Below, in pieces: positions 12,704-12,951 of a stretch of DNA of 12,951 bases. The stretch comes from Candidatus Aenigmatarchaeota archaeon (GTDB lineage Archaea; Aenigmatarchaeota; Aenigmatarchaeia; QMZP01): the NCBI GenBank assembly GCA_003663415.1, contig QMZY01000015.1, positions 1 to 12,951 on the forward strand, in the 5' to 3' direction. The translations under genes and the position numbers were made by a program. The notes beneath the pieces were generated by a model. It was not told where the DNA came from and ran no database searches. It saw nothing but the letters and a program-made list of their open reading frames with translations. How positions within the stretch are numbered: the first letter of the stretch is position 1; every line of letters begins with the position of its first letter.

Positions 12704-12730
12704 CCGAGCAATTAGACATAACACCAATTA
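12704..12730 (+). repeat. Boundary motif copy 2
   Basis: CCGAGCAA, 4 bases, ACATAACAC, 1 base, AATTA: this is the same order and orientation as at 1610-1640. It overlaps the right terminal inverted repeat of the methyltransferase unit and marks the return to chromosomal sequence ahead of the helicase gene end. Confidence 0.55.
12714..12723 (-). repeat. 10-bp terminal inverted repeat, right copy
   Basis: AGACATAACA on the plus strand is the exact inverse of 11893-11902. On the gene strand it reads TGTTATGTCT, so the unit would begin at G^TTATGT in integron-cassette terms, 47 bases before ATG 12668. Confidence 0.6.
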
Positions 12731-12779
12731 CCCGCAATGTTTCCTAGCAAACTATTTAATTTCCACCAATCCAAAACCC

Positions 12780-12951
12780 CTAACTCTTCCAGAAGCCTCG
12801 GGTTCTGGCGTATTTTTTTTCTTCTTCCAGGATTTCTCTCAGGAGGTCGTCGCCTTTTAGCATTTTTTCCAGGATTCTTCCTGCTGTTCTCGGCCCGATT
12901 CCTTTTCCAGCAAGGCATAAAACAGCATTTTTTCCTGAAGATATAACAAGA
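12780..12951 (-). CDS. Lhr-type ATP-dependent helicase, C-terminal fragment
   Basis: The 56 codons visible before the TAG at 12782-12780 read from LVISSGKNAV to ARTRGFWKS. They include a hairpin-like GKGIGPRTAGRIL segment (about 17-29) and the closing EEEKKYARTRGFW. This ending is characteristic of archaeal Lhr-like superfamily 2 helicases, which unwind or remodel DNA and RNA forks and are linked to repair. The rest of the gene lies beyond the right edge of the window, so no helicase motif can be checked. Composition is like the chromosomal core. The stop lies 57 bases from the right repeat of the methyltransferase unit, so the insert landed just downstream of this gene. Confidence 0.7.
   Translation of the reverse strand, partial: LVISSGKNAVLCLAGKGIGPRTAGRILEKMLKGDDLLREILEEEKKYARTRGFWKS

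Noticed and set aside
12712..12918. Minus-strand 68-codon frame beside the right edge
   Set aside because: The adjacent frame encodes the recognisable C-terminus of an Lhr-like helicase; this one is a basic shadow frame.
1..12951. CRISPR array, rRNA genes, tRNA genes, transposase or integrase genes
   Set aside because: I looked for regular direct repeats, rRNA/tRNA signatures and recombinase motifs and found none in the window.

Overview
The window looks like part of the chromosome of a small-genome archaeon of the DPANN type. It carries an archaeal informational set: a single-chain primase that joins the catalytic PriS domain to the iron-sulfur domain of PriL, a GINS subunit, ribosomal proteins L44e and S27e, initiation factor aIF2-alpha, SRP54, and the C-terminal end of an Lhr-type helicase. 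A fused primase is known from Nanoarchaeum and other DPANN lineages and is the best lineage clue here. First genes of transcription units mostly have a TATA-like box about 25-28 bases before the start codon (leaderless mRNAs). Downstream genes of operons have GGTG-type Shine-Dalgarno sites. Genes are packed tightly, with 1-base gaps at two convergent pairs.

Layout. Bases 1-1547 are a very A+T-rich three-gene operon: the end of a probable PD-(D/E)XK restriction-type nuclease, a 43-residue zinc ribbon, and a two-helix membrane protein. Bases 1548-1696 hold a hairpin and a boundary motif. From 1697 to about 11704 is the chromosomal core. It contains an endonuclease III-related glycosylase and an inositol monophosphatase-family enzyme (minus strand), a membrane winged-helix regulator, two pilin-like membrane-anchored proteins, and a hypothetical protein. 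These are followed by a three-helix membrane protein, a nucleotide kinase-like P-loop protein, fused primase, GINS, L44e and S27e. The core ends with type 1 isopentenyl diphosphate isomerase (minus), aIF2-alpha, SRP54 and a lipoprotein (minus). Bases 11705-12779 are a second A+T-rich insert with one SAM-dependent methyltransferase. Bases 12780-12951 are the end of the Lhr-like helicase.

The most unusual structure is the methyltransferase unit. It is bounded by perfect 10-bp inverted repeats (11893-11902 and 12714-12723). Beyond the gene's 3' end lies a 12-bp-arm palindrome (11821-11892) that resembles an integron attC site. The motif ACATAACAC plus nearby sequence recurs in the same orientation just after the first island (1610-1640) and at the outer edge of the second (12704-12730). 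This suggests that both accessory blocks arrived by one cassette-type mechanism. No integrase is present in the window, so this remains a hypothesis.

The core genes serve replication (primase, GINS), translation (L44e, S27e, aIF2-alpha), protein targeting (SRP54), base-excision repair, nucleotide or cofactor phosphorylation, and isoprenoid lipid synthesis (Idi).
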